Part shown: positions 50,915 through 63,400 of the stretch, piece by piece | Layout: each line of letters begins with the position of its first letter | Position numbering within the stretch: the stretch's first letter is position 1 | NCBI GenBank assembly: GCA_019843655.1 | Contig: JACDQD010000008.1 | Span: 10,698,442 to 10,762,441 of the forward strand | Direction: 5' to 3' | From: Lethocerus indicus | Taxonomy: Eukaryota > Arthropoda > Insecta > Hemiptera > Belostomatidae | Length of the DNA: 64,000 nt | Notes under the pieces: generated by a model | The model's database searches: none | What the model was told of the DNA's origin: nothing | What the model saw: only the letters and a program-made list of their open reading frames with translations | Program-made: the position numbers and the translations under genes

Positions 50915-53192
50915 CAAGAAAAACTACAAAGGTTGCGTATCCAGGTTTTTCTTTCTAATTTTTATTTATTGTACAATCAACCTTTATCGTAATAAATACA
51001 ATTGTGAAACGTTATTGTCGCTTGAATCTCATTTATGCAACCAAAAATGTCACTGTTCCGAATCCGGCTATTAAGGGGAGACAGCCGAGGATGAGTAATG
51101 AGAAAAGGGATACGACCAGCGGATTGAGATGAGGACGGGAATGAGTTGGTCAACTGTCGGTATGTTGAGGTCATGGTGTCGACAAACCTGCATATACATG
51201 TATGCAACATAACCTTATTGGGTCTAATAGTCCGACGCTAGTAAATCTGGTCAGTTAGATGTACCGGGTTAAGAAAAAGCAAATAACCGACGGGTGACAC
51301 GTGGAAAACCTACAGGAAAAAGCATAATGCATGCACTATGTACGTTACTGTGCACCTTACCGTATATGCTTATATGTTATGGAACAACTTTCTAAATTTG
51401 CCAAATTATATCGGGCGGAATCTTCCCGAGTTCCAGATATTTGGGTGCAACCATTTTTGTTTTAGCTTAATATGTTGAAACTTATCTTTATTAATTGTCG
51501 CTGTTTATTGATACGGTACCTCACTATCGGCTGGTTAGAATATGCTTATTGAATTCGTAGGGAATGGTGGTTTTTTCATCGGCATTTTTCACACCCCGCC
51601 AACTCGATCGCCCGGGAAAAGCATAGTATCGCTATGGGACCCCATTCTCACTTCGAAGTCAGCAGGCAGCGTCGGAAAGTCGAAACCGGTCTATTCCCAC
51701 AGATGACACGGACGAGCGGTGACAGACCGTCTCTCTTCCCGGACCGTAACTGTTTTATTTTTACTAACGGTCTACAGCCGAAGCTCTGAGAGAGGGAGGC
51801 CTTCGCTTCTAATAACGATTCCGCAAAATATTGAGTTTGACTTCACACAACTGACAGAACAAAGCACGGTATACAAATAATATGCGCGAAATCACACACT
51901 ATTACAGCTTTCAATCGTCGATTTTTCTCTACCCTGATCCACTCGTATTTACAGCTTGGTTCAAATGGTGTTCCACACAATATAACGTTCAAGAGATAGC
52001 TCAAATATAGCTAAGTAAGTGAAGTTGATGACGTCAGGCAGTACTGAGGGGTTTGCTATGATATATTCGAACCTATTGAGCCAATAAAGGTCGATCAACC
52101 TAGGTGTTTGCTTTTCTAAGGAAACATACATCGCAGGAAATGAAGTTGTTATTCCATTTGCATTGCAATTATAATTAATGTATTCGCTGATCGAAGATAT
52201 TCAACACATTCGATAAGGTGCGCCGACAATCACCATCCCCCCGAACGCTAGTTTAATTATTCTATTAATTAGTCCAATACACTGCCCAAAAATTGAAATG
52301 ATATAATAACCCGGTAATGACCTAATAATTACAACTGGAAAGTAATGGTTCATAATTCCGAACCGGACTATTATTCTTTTAGTAGACAGAATGGTTACGT
52401 TCCACATACGAATTATCATATCCGAACCTGTGAAGCGGTAAATTGAACCGGTTCAAATTAAAATAACTATATAACTATGAAACCGGAAACACGTTAACCT
52501 CAATACGTCCGAACGATAATTGAACTATGCAAAAAGTTGGGAAACTTCATTCGGGTACTGAACATTTCAAATAAATATCATTTACAAATTAGATACGAAA
52601 TAAACCCTACAGTGCAAAGAGGATAATTGGCGCATGCAAATTCGACAAAATTGAATGCGCACGAGTAAGGTTAATTCTTCAGAAATAATTCCGCTGTCGT
52701 TTAGCCACCATTAGTGCAACCAAATACTGACATTTATGACCGCAATTAAACGGTCACTAAATACCGGTACAAGTACGGTATAGGTAATTTCGTCTGTAAT
52801 TGAATTCCTAACGATACCGAGAACTGCGATGGAGTTAAATAATAAAATATGATAAATTTCTTTTTATGATTCTATGCAAATAATTAACTCTTAGCACGTA
52901 AGTTGCATTCGTTATATGAAGGAGCATCAACCTTTTTTGTTTTTTTTTCTTTATTTATATTTATTCAGGGCGCAAATAGGTGTGAGCTGTTATGCGCACC
53001 AAACATCAACCTTTGATGATGTTAAGTGTTTACACAATTTTATATTATATCGACCTATCTAAGTAGATAAATAAGTATTTATCTATATATATATATAGGT
53101 ACAATAAGTGGTGTAGGAAGAATCCGCCCGGTTCCAAAACAACTTCAAGGACTATACTATAATTGCAGAAATAATTAATTTTTCTTTAACAG
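50915..53192. other. Mostly AT-rich, no gene called
   Basis: Short open frames only (72-77 codons on the minus strand at 50977-51210 and 52201-52419), none recognised. A GC-richer patch at about 51590-51800 shows nothing specific. A short TA run lies at 53079-53096. Confidence 0.45.
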
Positions 53193-53303
53193 ATAAACTC
53201 GACATGTAAATTCTCACTCTGTAAAATGTCAATTTGGTTGAAGTGCAATAGTTTTCGCGGTGATTCGAAGAGGTGTACTCTTAAATTAGGCAGTGGGGTC
53301 TGA
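53193..53303 (+). CDS. Candidate exon, cysteine-containing short frame
   Basis: A pyrimidine-rich acceptor (TAATTTTTCTTTAACAG) ends at 53192. The only open frame from it runs 36 codons, beginning INSTCKFSLCKMSIWLKCNS, to a TGA at 53301-53303. Four cysteines lie within about 24 residues. A donor-like GAG followed by GTAATTG sits right after the stop, so the exon may instead be untranslated and spliced on. The family is not recognised. Confidence 0.22.
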   Translation: MNSTCKFSLCKMSIWLKCNSFRGDSKRCTLKLGSGV

Positions 53304-53343
53304 GGTAATTGAAACTAATTTGTATTCCCTTTCCCTTCCCCAG

Positions 53344-53468
53344 CCGTTTTTCGCTCGCCTAGACCGACCCACTTAGGAGCTCGGGATCCGTACAATCGGT
53401 TGGGGGAATCGATGGAAACACAATTTAGAAGCGGCAACGAAACAGTTGGCCGCCGCGATGGGATCTAA
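53344..53468 (+). CDS. Candidate exon behind a very strong acceptor
   Basis: The acceptor has an almost uninterrupted pyrimidine tract (TATTCCCTTTCCCTTCCCCAG, ending 53343). Two frames close within about 11 codons; the third leaves two bases and stays open for 40 codons to a TAA at 53466-53468, starting VFRSPRPTHLGARDPYNRLG. No donor is obvious before the stop, so it would be a terminal exon or an untranslated one. Composition is GC-rich and continues so to about 53740, where a further open frame (53552-53740) of unknown nature lies. No family is recognised. Confidence 0.3.
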
Positions 53469-53740
53469 ATCTAACCGAGTGAAAGAGAGAATCTCCGACC
53501 GGAAGTCGGTCCCGCAATTCGCCCGTTCCAGCGTTCACTTCCTCCTACTTCTTGGGCCCGCCTTCCTTCCACTCGGCTCTGGAATCTTGCCGACCTTGTT
53601 ACACTGAGCATGGAATGAATCTAAGGCACGGAGACTTAAGCTTGTATTCCGATAAAGAAATTAAACCGATCTGGACTCAGAGGATCGATCAGCGAATCAG
53701 TCCCTCATTCCAACAGGAATCCTTAAGACTGTTATCCTGA

Positions 53741-56700
53741 CAAGTAATATTATTACGACTATACAGGAATACTATTTATATACTTCGTAAATAGACTCGA
53801 CCGAATTTTATTGCAGAATCCTATGGGCCCATTAGAAAATTGGACCTGAACTAGTCACTGGTCCAAAATCGCATTTCGACCACCTATAACGCTATAATTC
53901 TTATAGTAATTGCACGTTCACAGCAGGAATGTTCAAGCAGCGTCAAGAAAAAGTTGAAAAAATAATTACACGTTCGGGAAAATTGCATCATATACGTCAT
54001 CACTTTCAGGACTGCTAGTTATAATATGAAATGGAGAAAAGCGTAACTTACATTCGACACGTTCTTTAATAAATCAATAGGTGCAATTAGAGTAGAAGTT
54101 GCCGAACAATTAAGTACGAACTAGTTTTAATTAACACTGGGAAGGGAATTGGGTATTCCGAATTTATTTTTTCTTTTATAGTCATTTAGGGCACCATGTC
54201 TAGCGTTCCAATTACGGAGTACGGAGGGATCTGATTGATTAGGGAGGCAAAATTGGTTCTGTTCGACAGGGGCCACGAACTAAAAAAACATGTAACGGGC
54301 AGTCATTGAGAAATTTAATGGCCCAATGTTCATTCGTCGTTACGCAACACAAAAGAATATTTTAATAATCGACCAATTAAATTAGCCGGGTTCAGTTTAA
54401 AGTATTTGCGGGAGGCTCCAAAAATGGTATCATCATACACTTTCTGTTTTGTTCGCTCATTTACTACTAAGCTAGACCGGATTCGGCTTGTCGCCATTTT
54501 CTGAGGTATTACATAGGTACAATAGGTAACATAGAAAGGTATGTTCTTAATACACAGTTAGTGTAGAGTGATTCTGTAACTAAATCATTTCCTTAAATAT
54601 AATAAAAAGCTACTTTTTTATTATTATCCGCCGAAAACCATAATGGAATTTAGGGAGATACTTACGAGACTCGTAGAATGATTTTGATGCGCCCGAATTA
54701 TACCCGACACTGAATCTTAGAGGGGACACTGAATGCATGAAACATTCTTATATACATTCCCCGGCCACGCGATATGTGTCCCAATACTGACGCCGGTATA
54801 CTCTCAAGTAGGATTACTGTTTCGGCGGCAGGTATCTTCGCCGGACGATGACTCCTAAATCTTGACAATGCCGGCCTCGTTACGATGATTAATGCCGAGT
54901 TCCAGGCCGGAGTCCGCTACGCGCGGAATGTACGGGAAAAAGATTTTTCACCATTGAGTCAACGCGGGGTGTGTCCTTAATGAATAAGGTGCTCGCTTCG
55001 GGTACCGGTATCTCGAAAAAGTAATACCGCGGGAACGTAACTGCATTTTATTTTTAGCTATACCGATCTGGCGACAAGAGCGACGTAATACAACATATTA
55101 TATTGCTTGAGGATTGACTGAATAAGAAAATAAATAAGAATTAATTATTAAGTCAAAATTCCAAGACTTGAAATTTACCTTCGGGTCTAAAATTTGGATA
55201 ACTAAAAACAAACGCTTTAAAAGTATTATTTATGAACGATTCACATTTGTTAGTAAGTAACCAACTTAACGTGGACGAAGCCTAGATAAAAATTGAAGAG
55301 ATAATCTGGCTTATAGTAAGATTAAAAGTAATAAAAACGGCTAAAACAGATATAGTTTTCTTTTATTGATAATTATCAGTACTATAAATCTGAATAAAAA
55401 CTGGCTCTGAGAGAACTAAAATCACAGTTTCTTAATCATTATCACCGCCTGAGCGTACATTTCTACCTACTGGGAAAATTCTACTAGAATAAAAAAAAAT
55501 CAATTTTTCAATATATTTGGGTCGTAATGAGTCACAACGATGCCTGCCTATTGTAAATACGGATTACAGTACTCGAACGTAATTTAATCGAATACGTAAT
55601 ACGGGTAATGAGACGGATAGACGGATGCGTGACATCATATCTCTAGATTTTCCTATAACAGAATCGTCACTTCCTTGTTAGACACGAGGAAATTACATCC
55701 AATGACGTATACGTATACCCGGCAGACACGTCATTAACTGGATATGAATTATATCTGAACACAATGCATTGTCTTATTAGTAATATTATTTCGCCACGCG
55801 CTTTTCGTGATAATAAAAAATATGAAAATATACAATTCTGACATTTAGAAAATTGTCGCAATTATTTACCCAGGCATGCGTGCGATAACGTATCTACAAT
55901 TTCGGGCATTTTTCGGGCGTTTTATCCGAATCATAAGCCAATGTCCAGATAAAACTTAAACTTTTGTAGAATGTAATAATTCAAAAATAATGCGCCATAC
56001 CCTGTAATAATATACAGTTGAGAACAAATAACAAGGACCGACATTCACATAAATTATAATAATGGTACAAACAGTTCTAGAATAGAAATTTAAAAAATAA
56101 GTCGCAATTTTAGTTGTTTCTGTTTTATTACATTTGCTTATCTGTGTTTTTATCATTTTATACCCACCAATAGATCCTGGGGCTGTTAATGTTAGCTACA
56201 GGAGCGGGAAAACAATTCTCTGTACTTAAAACTTGGATAACTGGAAAAAATAATCAACCTGCACTCCCAGTATTTCTGCCCTTAAAAATACTACCCTAGA
56301 TCCGTTCACTTCGCTCCTGAAACTGGCAGGGGTCGTTTTTTATTGGTGGGTCTTTCAGCAGGGAAAAATACAAGCTGAATCATCCAAGCGAACAAATCTC
56401 TGGTCCAGAGGGGGAATAAACCTCAATCTAATTTTTCTACGCACAAAATACAAAGGACCGGTTTTTATCCACCCCATTCCAATAAGGTTTGTATCGAGGG
56501 TTTTTCTATTGTTGAAACCTTTCGGGACGCTTAAAAATCCTTCGACAGGATGGTAAAACCAATTCCGGCCCGACGGTCCGTTGGTTTGAGCGCATTCTCT
56601 CACGGGCAGTGTTGGACCGCGCATTCTAAAAATTAGTCTCATCTGTTTTATTGCGGCGGCAGTACGGCGGGGCTAAAATAACAAAGCGAGAAAGTGGAGC

Positions 56701-58109
56701 GTGAATAGTCTAATGCCGCCTTCGGGAATGGATAAGAAGCTGCCGGTTGCCGCTTCGACCGGTTAACTTGCCGGAAGTTGAAATTGAATTGCACCAGTCC
56801 AATCGGCAAAACGGTCGGAGAGCACCCAAGTCACTAACCTCGTCAGCAGTCATCACTCCCGACTGAAATATCGCTCTCCCTGCTTTATTCCACCCATTTG
56901 TCGACTATTCGGTATACAGTTACTTCGATGAAGTAAGAGGAAAGAGATCGCCTTTGGTTCGTCAAAAGGGAATTTATAGATTCCAAATCTTATGTATGTT
57001 TAAGATCATTAGCAATAATATATCTAAACCTTTAAATTTTTGTTATAACCTGGCAATTTTTTATTCGGTACAACTTTTTGTCTTTGAATATTTGAGTACA
57101 AATTTTTTATGATATCGAAAACCCAGAAAACTCCGACTATAATACCGGATGTTCCTGCGGCCCGACTTATCTATAAGAACTACAGTCATGTCGGTGATTC
57201 AACAATGAAATATTTCCCACCTTATTATTCAACGCTGTGATGGGTGTGTCATGAATTTTCGAAAATTACACTTTTCTTTAACAGAAAAGAAAAGAAAGCG
57301 ATGTACAAATAAAGTAACCGACTTTGAGCATTTTATTCTTGATGAGCCTTCGTGACTGAAATTCCCCCCTCGATTGCTTTAACCGAATATTTACCAGTGG
57401 GGATGTTCGCCACTATCGAAATAATGCAAGAGAGTGCATATTCCTACGCTGAGTCCGTTATTTATTTGTTCCGAATAGAACCGTCAGTCTCAAAATACGT
57501 AGTATAATGAGTAATTTACACTAAATGTCCTTACTCTGCGACCCCCAGTCGCTGACTATGGGAAATACGTTCCACTGCATTGTTGAATAGAGCATACATT
57601 ACATTTAGAAATAATCGTCTGCAAATGTCGTCTACGAACGCGTAGGAGGATGTGGATATACAATACGACCGTATAAGACAAAAACTGTTCTTGTCCGCCC
57701 GCAAGTTGTGGGACAGATGATGGACGCTTGAGCAACAGATGACACGGGAGGGATGGAAAGGGGAAATTTGAGACGCGCAGTCCAGATGAAAAGAAGGTAC
57801 TACGAGTGACAACGGGAGCAGGAAGAGAGAGTCCTGTCCGGAACATCTGGACTACTGGCGATGCTATCGCTCTGTACTTGCTCATACACAGTACGCATCC
57901 TAGTTCAATCTACGTAACAACCCGCTAACACAGCCCATTAACACTTTATCACCATATTCAGAGAAGAGCGGCTGAAGTATAACGAAATTTTATTTATAAC
58001 TAACCAGCTTCTACGCATCTGGTTTATTTCTTTAAATCATTCCATAATGATGAAATATATGCGTGAGTGGACGGACAATATAGTGGTCACGGTTTTCAGG
58101 TCAAAGAGT
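53741..58109. other. Stretch without a recognised gene
   Basis: GC-richer patches at about 54820-55010 and 56560-56850 show no convincing frame. An acceptor with a long pyrimidine tract ends at 54181 and is followed by a short frame with an ATG in good context (12 codons to a stop), judged too short to call. Minus-strand frames at 57531-57885 (93 and 109 codons, overlapping) were inspected and not recognised. Confidence 0.45.
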
Positions 58110-58780
58110 TAGGACGGAATACATTTACAAGAGATAGAGGCCTATTGAAAATCAAGTGCGGTACCTGGGACAACTCTTAGACAGAAGACTGACATGGAAC
58201 CCACATACAAGACTGAAACGTACAGAAACGAAACGACGCTACAAATTATTACTAAGACTTCTCGACTACAGATCAAAACTATCACTCTCGAACAAACTAT
58301 TAATTTACAACTGCGTACTGAAACCTATCTGGGCCTACGGAATCGAACTGTGGGGATCCACCGAGCCGTCTAATTGTTATAGACTCCAATCCTTGCAATC
58401 CATAATCCTTCGTAAAATTACCAACGCCCCACCATATGTCTCTAACAGAATAATTCACAATGACCTAAAAGTCCCATTCGTTTGAGAATTAGCAGCTTCC
58501 CGGTATAAATCCTTCCATTCCAAACTATCCCTTCATTCCAATCCCTTAATTCAACAACTTTCCTCGCTTCACCTTCCCGAAAATCCCGAACGTCGCCTAA
58601 AGCGGAAATGGCCACGCGATTTTCTTACAACCTGAGTAAGGCAGGAGCGAGAGTACCATCATAGGGTGGCTTCTACTTCGAGAGTTAGTGAGTGAGTGTT
58701 AAGTAAGAGCAGTGTCACTAGATACAATCTAAAAAAAATTGTAGTTGACTATAACAATAAATGAAAAAAAGAAAAAAAGT
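58110..58780 (+). mobile_element. jockey-clade non-LTR retrotransposon, 5'-truncated 3' end
   Basis: The segment holds the C-terminal part of a reverse-transcriptase ORF (about 58110-58665), a 3' untranslated stretch and an A-rich tail at about 58764-58778 (ATGAAAAAAAGAAAAAAAG). Upstream coding sequence is absent, as expected from the usual 5' truncation of LINE insertions. Between about 58110 and 58144 the frame appears shifted by a small deletion relative to family members. A target-site duplication could not be identified by eye. Confidence 0.85.
58141..58665 (+). pseudogene. Reverse transcriptase C-terminal fragment (jockey-like ORF2)
   Basis: The frame reads IENQVRYLGQLLDRRLTWNP, then LSLSNKLLIYNCVLKPIWAY followed by GIELWG, and APPYVSNRIIHNDLKVP. 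These are the conserved motifs downstream of the catalytic YADD block in jockey/CR1-type reverse transcriptases: the VRYLG-LDRRLTW motif, the LKPIW-YGIELWG motif and the N-P-YVSN-IHNDLK motif. A TGA at 58483-58485 interrupts the frame; the same frame then continues with further family-typical sequence (SNPLIQQL, ERRLKRKWPRDF) to a TAG at 58663-58665. The polymerase active site and the endonuclease domain are missing, so it is dead. The upstream in-frame TAG at 58135 marks the truncated side. Confidence 0.92.
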
Positions 58781-59979
58781 GATAGTGGAATATTAGTCGC
58801 CGTATATAATCCGTTAACAGGTATTTGCGGCATTAAATTGATTTTTATTTATATTCTATATACATCATAATATCAAATGCTAAAGGTATCGAGGCCAAAA
58901 AGAAAAATATAACAATATTCGACGATCATTTTTATAAGGAGACTTCCTCCACGGCGTACCGACCCATTTCATCCCCCTGCCCCGGAAATCTGAAAGAGGC
59001 GTTGCGTATCACGTGCGGCCGAATCTCGAGCGCGCGTAGGAGGATCCCGTCATATGCCTAAGGAGGTGCGGGGCATGTGTGTCAGGTGTTGATGAGCGGT
59101 AGCGGAGAGGGCGCGTGTGCTGCGAGGGAGGCCAGGTGTGCCCGCCTCCCCCCCAGCCATATAACACACGAGAGCAGGTACACCCTGCCCATCTGTGCCA
59201 TGCGGAGCCTGCAACAGATGCTCCTACACTCACTCAACCCACCACCCTGGACACTTCTATCCTCTCTACCCTCCTAAATTTATCTTAATCAATCGTAAAT
59301 CATAAATTTATATATCAACAACCAAAGTTATCCCACGTTTTAATCCTCACCCAAGAGATTTGAAAAGTTCAGGAAACTATCATAATTTCTGCTACTTTTG
59401 TGAGTGTACGTTTTATCTATGACACTGTTCGAGGCTAACAAAGTACGAATAATCTCATACATATTAGTAGAAGTATTTGGGTAACAAGCCGAAATATTAT
59501 TCTTGCATTAAATATTACTTATTATGTTATATCGAATACAATATAATATATCCAGAGCTGGAAAATATACGTTCACAACTATGTAGAAAACACAAGTCTC
59601 TCGACGTTTTCTCACGAACCTAATTCTACTGACTGGAAGTACGTATATGTAAATATAATAACGAAATGACACATGAATGATAAATTTCAAATAACCGTAT
59701 AGATGTAGTGGAAAAACTACAGCCAACAGGACGCTGCAAGTTAAAACACCTCATTATTTACCGAGAGGGGCGTTACGACTGATCGTATAACATTAGAAAA
59801 ATGATTACCTTTCATTATTTAACATTGTAGTAATCTCGGAAAGGAAAATAAAAGAAAAAAACTAGAAATACCCGACGCAACTGTCGAAATGGAAAGACGC
59901 TGCAAGAAACATCGCCCGAACTATTAGGACCGTTTAGCGGAATAATACTTATTGAATAATACAATAGTATGTAATCGTA
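58781..59979. other. Stretch without a recognised gene
   Basis: A GC-rich patch at about 58930-59270 carries overlapping frames on both strands (66 and 74 codons) with no motif. The remainder is AT-rich. Confidence 0.45.
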
Positions 59980-60418
59980 CTAATCTTCCCGAAAATGCGA
60001 ATCCCGAGAGGGGAAAAAAGGTATAATAAGTGGATGGTAGGAGGGGCCAGATGTTGGGGTTGCCTCCTCCTTCGCCCGAGCCTTCAAATGCCCGCCCGCC
60101 AGACGACCGCACCAGATTGTTAGCTCGCTCAAAACCAATTTTCCAATTTTAGAGTTTTGGAAACGGTTCGGGAAAAAAAATCCTCCTTTTGACTCCCCCA
60201 AAGGCCGGCTGTAGGTTTCGCCCGATTTACAGAAGTCAATAGGAACTTTAGCGCAGTTGCCCCGAACGATGAATGTTAGATTCTTGTCTGTCTGGTCAAG
60301 GTTTTTTTGTTCCCCAGTTGTCATTTGCAGTAACACAGAGAGGAGGTTATTTAGGTAGTCCACCCTATTAGCACTATCGACACTAAATTCTTCCATATTG
60401 ACACTTAATTGAAGATAC
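59980..60418 (-). CDS. Candidate coding exon or small ORF, product unknown
   Basis: On the minus strand an acceptor-like CCCTTCAACAG is followed by one base and an open frame that includes an ATG at 60396 and continues 138 codons to 59980. The first half is polar and protein-like (MEEFSVDSANRVDYLNNLLS, then VLLQMTTGEQKNLDQTDKNL), while the second half runs through a T-rich tract and a GC-rich patch and looks less natural, so a donor may lie somewhere before about 60180. No strong donor could be chosen. No family is recognised, and a frame this long can occur by chance in a window of this size. Confidence 0.28.
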
Positions 60419-63400
60419 CTGTTGAAGGGCCCGCGAAGGTTTGTATATTATTCTTTCGATCTTCTGTGTATTTAATTCGAGACACGGACATTCATTACAG
60501 AAATCCAGCGCAGTAATAGGAAGTAATGAGGGAATCATATAACGAATTACGTGTTATCGAGTTATTTTACAATATGTGTCCACAATATGTCCAGTACCCT
60601 ATAACAAATGCCTTTTGACTTCCACCTACGTCTTTCCCAGTGTTTGGTTGAGATCTCTTTCTGCCTTGAACAAATCCATTTCTGTTCGCGGGAACTTCTA
60701 ACGTTTCTTATGAGCCTGCATTAGATTTACATTTTATATTATATTTTAATGAATCAATAGCGAAGAAACAGCTGCTGAAATTGCTGCACCTAGAAAACAG
60801 GTGTGATTGGTGCCTAAACAACTACTATAATTGTATTCTTAATGGGCCATTCTTGGCTCGGTTTACAGCACTGAGATTGCACACACCCAGCGATTCGAAT
60901 AAATTGTCATTCTGATGAAGTATCAAGACTTTCATGAAATTTATGCCGACCTCCAGGTAAATTTAAATTGGTCATGAAAGTGATGTTATCAAATGCAACA
61001 GGTGCAGATATTAATGAGAGACTAGGATACATCACGCTCACCCCTATTCACATCGGGTAAGTATTCGCTACATCTGTTAGTGACCACTTCTGACTGGAAA
61101 TATCACCATACCAAAGGCAGAACATTAATCGTCGGGTAATTCTTGGCCAGGTTTAGGGGCACCTTTCAAAGGGCAATCACCTGCGCAAATACATGACCCA
61201 CAGAGCGGAAGCAAACACGTACAAAAACTACTACAAGGTGACCCATTCGAACCGTAATGTAAGTACAGGATCAACTGATGCAATGTAATACCGGAGATAC
61301 ATGCGATGCATAAACTGACTTCATCGAATTTATAATTCGTGTTATATAAACACGGACAGGGTCTATCATGTCGAGACATTACGTTTATGACGCACAAGAA
61401 GTTATTTATCCGGAGAAAATTATTTTACACCAACCTACAAACAGAACAAATGTATATTTTTTCACCCGAAGTGTTCAAATATTTACGAATAGCCACAATC
61501 AAGGCACAGAGGTTTAAATTTCGATACACTATTTCGGGTACACAATCGACAAAACCGGTTTCCAGCACCGTTAATGTAACTTCCTCTGTGCAGTGATGAA
61601 AGGCTTTGGTAGGTTCATCACGCAGGGTTGGGTCGTGGTGGGGGACGGGTAGAGTCGTATGAAATTTATGGAGGTCCGGGACGAAGGCTTCCCCATTAGA
61701 ATTGTAATTTCGAAGTAATGAATAAACCACCCGTTCCCAAAATAGATCCATTTACCGCTAACGTGTTTCGTGTTCGGTCCGGGAGGGTGGAAAATGAACT
61801 TCGGTGTTTACCATTCCAGACGGACAAAAATATTGCCTATTCCTTGTAAAAAAAAACCGAGTCCAATTTTTTGTATCGATATTTAAAGATATTGGTATTG
61901 GAAAAAACAATAAAACTAACATGACGAGTATAATCAATATTCGAGAGAATCGGAACACGATGAGTTATCAGATTCTAAATGTTCACTGCTTACCGTTGCA
62001 ATAATTATTTGTGTACACCGAGTGCAAAAATAGCGCTGCAGAGTCCCTTGTAATACGAGAACATCCTTTATTCCACTCATCCCCTCATAACAGACTACGC
62101 AAATTTGTACTAAAAAGAAAGTTCAGCAAACAGTCAAGGTTAAGCCGCCCTGAGCCATGATCTGCATTTTCCCCACGTACATGGTTCCAAGCAAATCCCA
62201 ATGCGGCGTTGCCAGTATTTAGTTTTGGATCAATAAAATTTCCCTAACACCGTAAGAATTGTAATGTAATTTTTGCTTTGGCAGAACAACAATTTTTGAT
62301 TAACAGAATAACAAAGTCGCAACGCATGTATTGTTACCTCTTTCCGATAGAATGCTTTGGCTTATTCCCATATTCAGTACACGTCTATAGATGTTTGCCG
62401 TTCATTGTGAAATAATATTACACATGTACTACATTAGTGATCCGAAAACGACATGAAACAGAAATACATGTGGTCACCTCAGCCGCGCATGAATATATAA
62501 AGCTATCAATTTCCGACGATGTATGAGAAAAGTCTTATAATTTGTACAAGAAAACGTTGTCACTCAATAGAAAATTTTAAGAAAGGAATACGATTTTTCC
62601 GTGTGGGACACATTCTTGGATCTGGATAAAAGATAGCATCAGAAGGTGAGAAAGATGGTTTCAAGCGTTGAAAAAAGTGTCAGGGGGTTGATATACGTCG
62701 CCGCCAGCATTTTCAGCCTGGAACTTGACCAGTTAACCTTTCCTACTGTCGTCAGGAGATAAAAACGGTGGAAAATAAATTCCGTTTTAGATGACAAATA
62801 GTGCTGATCGGACTACTGCTGATAATCACGTCCTACCGGCATAACGGAATCTGCAATATATTTAACAATCTACCTACCAATTCTATTCTTTAAAATATGA
62901 GGACAAATCGAAGCTGATGTGGAATATACGTATGGCAACGCAATTCGGGCAGAGTACTAATTAAAATGCATCCATACATTGCGCACCCCCATTTATATAT
63001 TACGATGATTTAAAGTCTCTCGAAATAAAGGATGTCTAATTGAGAGATCATTGAAAATTCTAAAGCAGAGTGATTGACGCTGCTATCGGAAGACCCACGA
63101 TATAAGGTGATAAGTGGTAATGGAAAAGCCGAGTAAAAACCAGTGCTTTAAAATGGTTGCGTGATCCGAAATTGAACTGATTAAATCGACGATTATTCAC
63201 TGATTATTATCAGTCGTAAATCGAAAAAATTCAGTTGTTCCAAGCAGGCTACACGGTAACGCTGTATTTATTTTTTAACACATATATAATTTTATGTAAT
63301 TAATCATATAGTCACTATTTCTTATCGAGAAATTAAGAAAAACACACGTCTAGGTTATCTCAGGATAGGCAACGAATCGACCAGATTCCTATGAATCAGA

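Noticed and set aside
54121..54234. Strong acceptor followed by an ATG in good context
   Set aside because: The frame ends after 12 codons and no donor precedes the stop.
60954..61059. Plus-strand open frame ending at ATCGG followed by GTAAGT
   Set aside because: The donor motif is good and the peptide looks natural (MKVMLSNATGADINERLGYI), but no pyrimidine-led acceptor exists and the same bases also give an in-frame stop, so it stays below the calling threshold.
62100..62260. Minus-strand peptide containing NFIDPKLN, thought to be a third copy of the 44.9/45.9 kb motif
   Set aside because: Only four or five residues agree and flanking residues differ, with a stop just upstream. No DNA similarity beyond chance.
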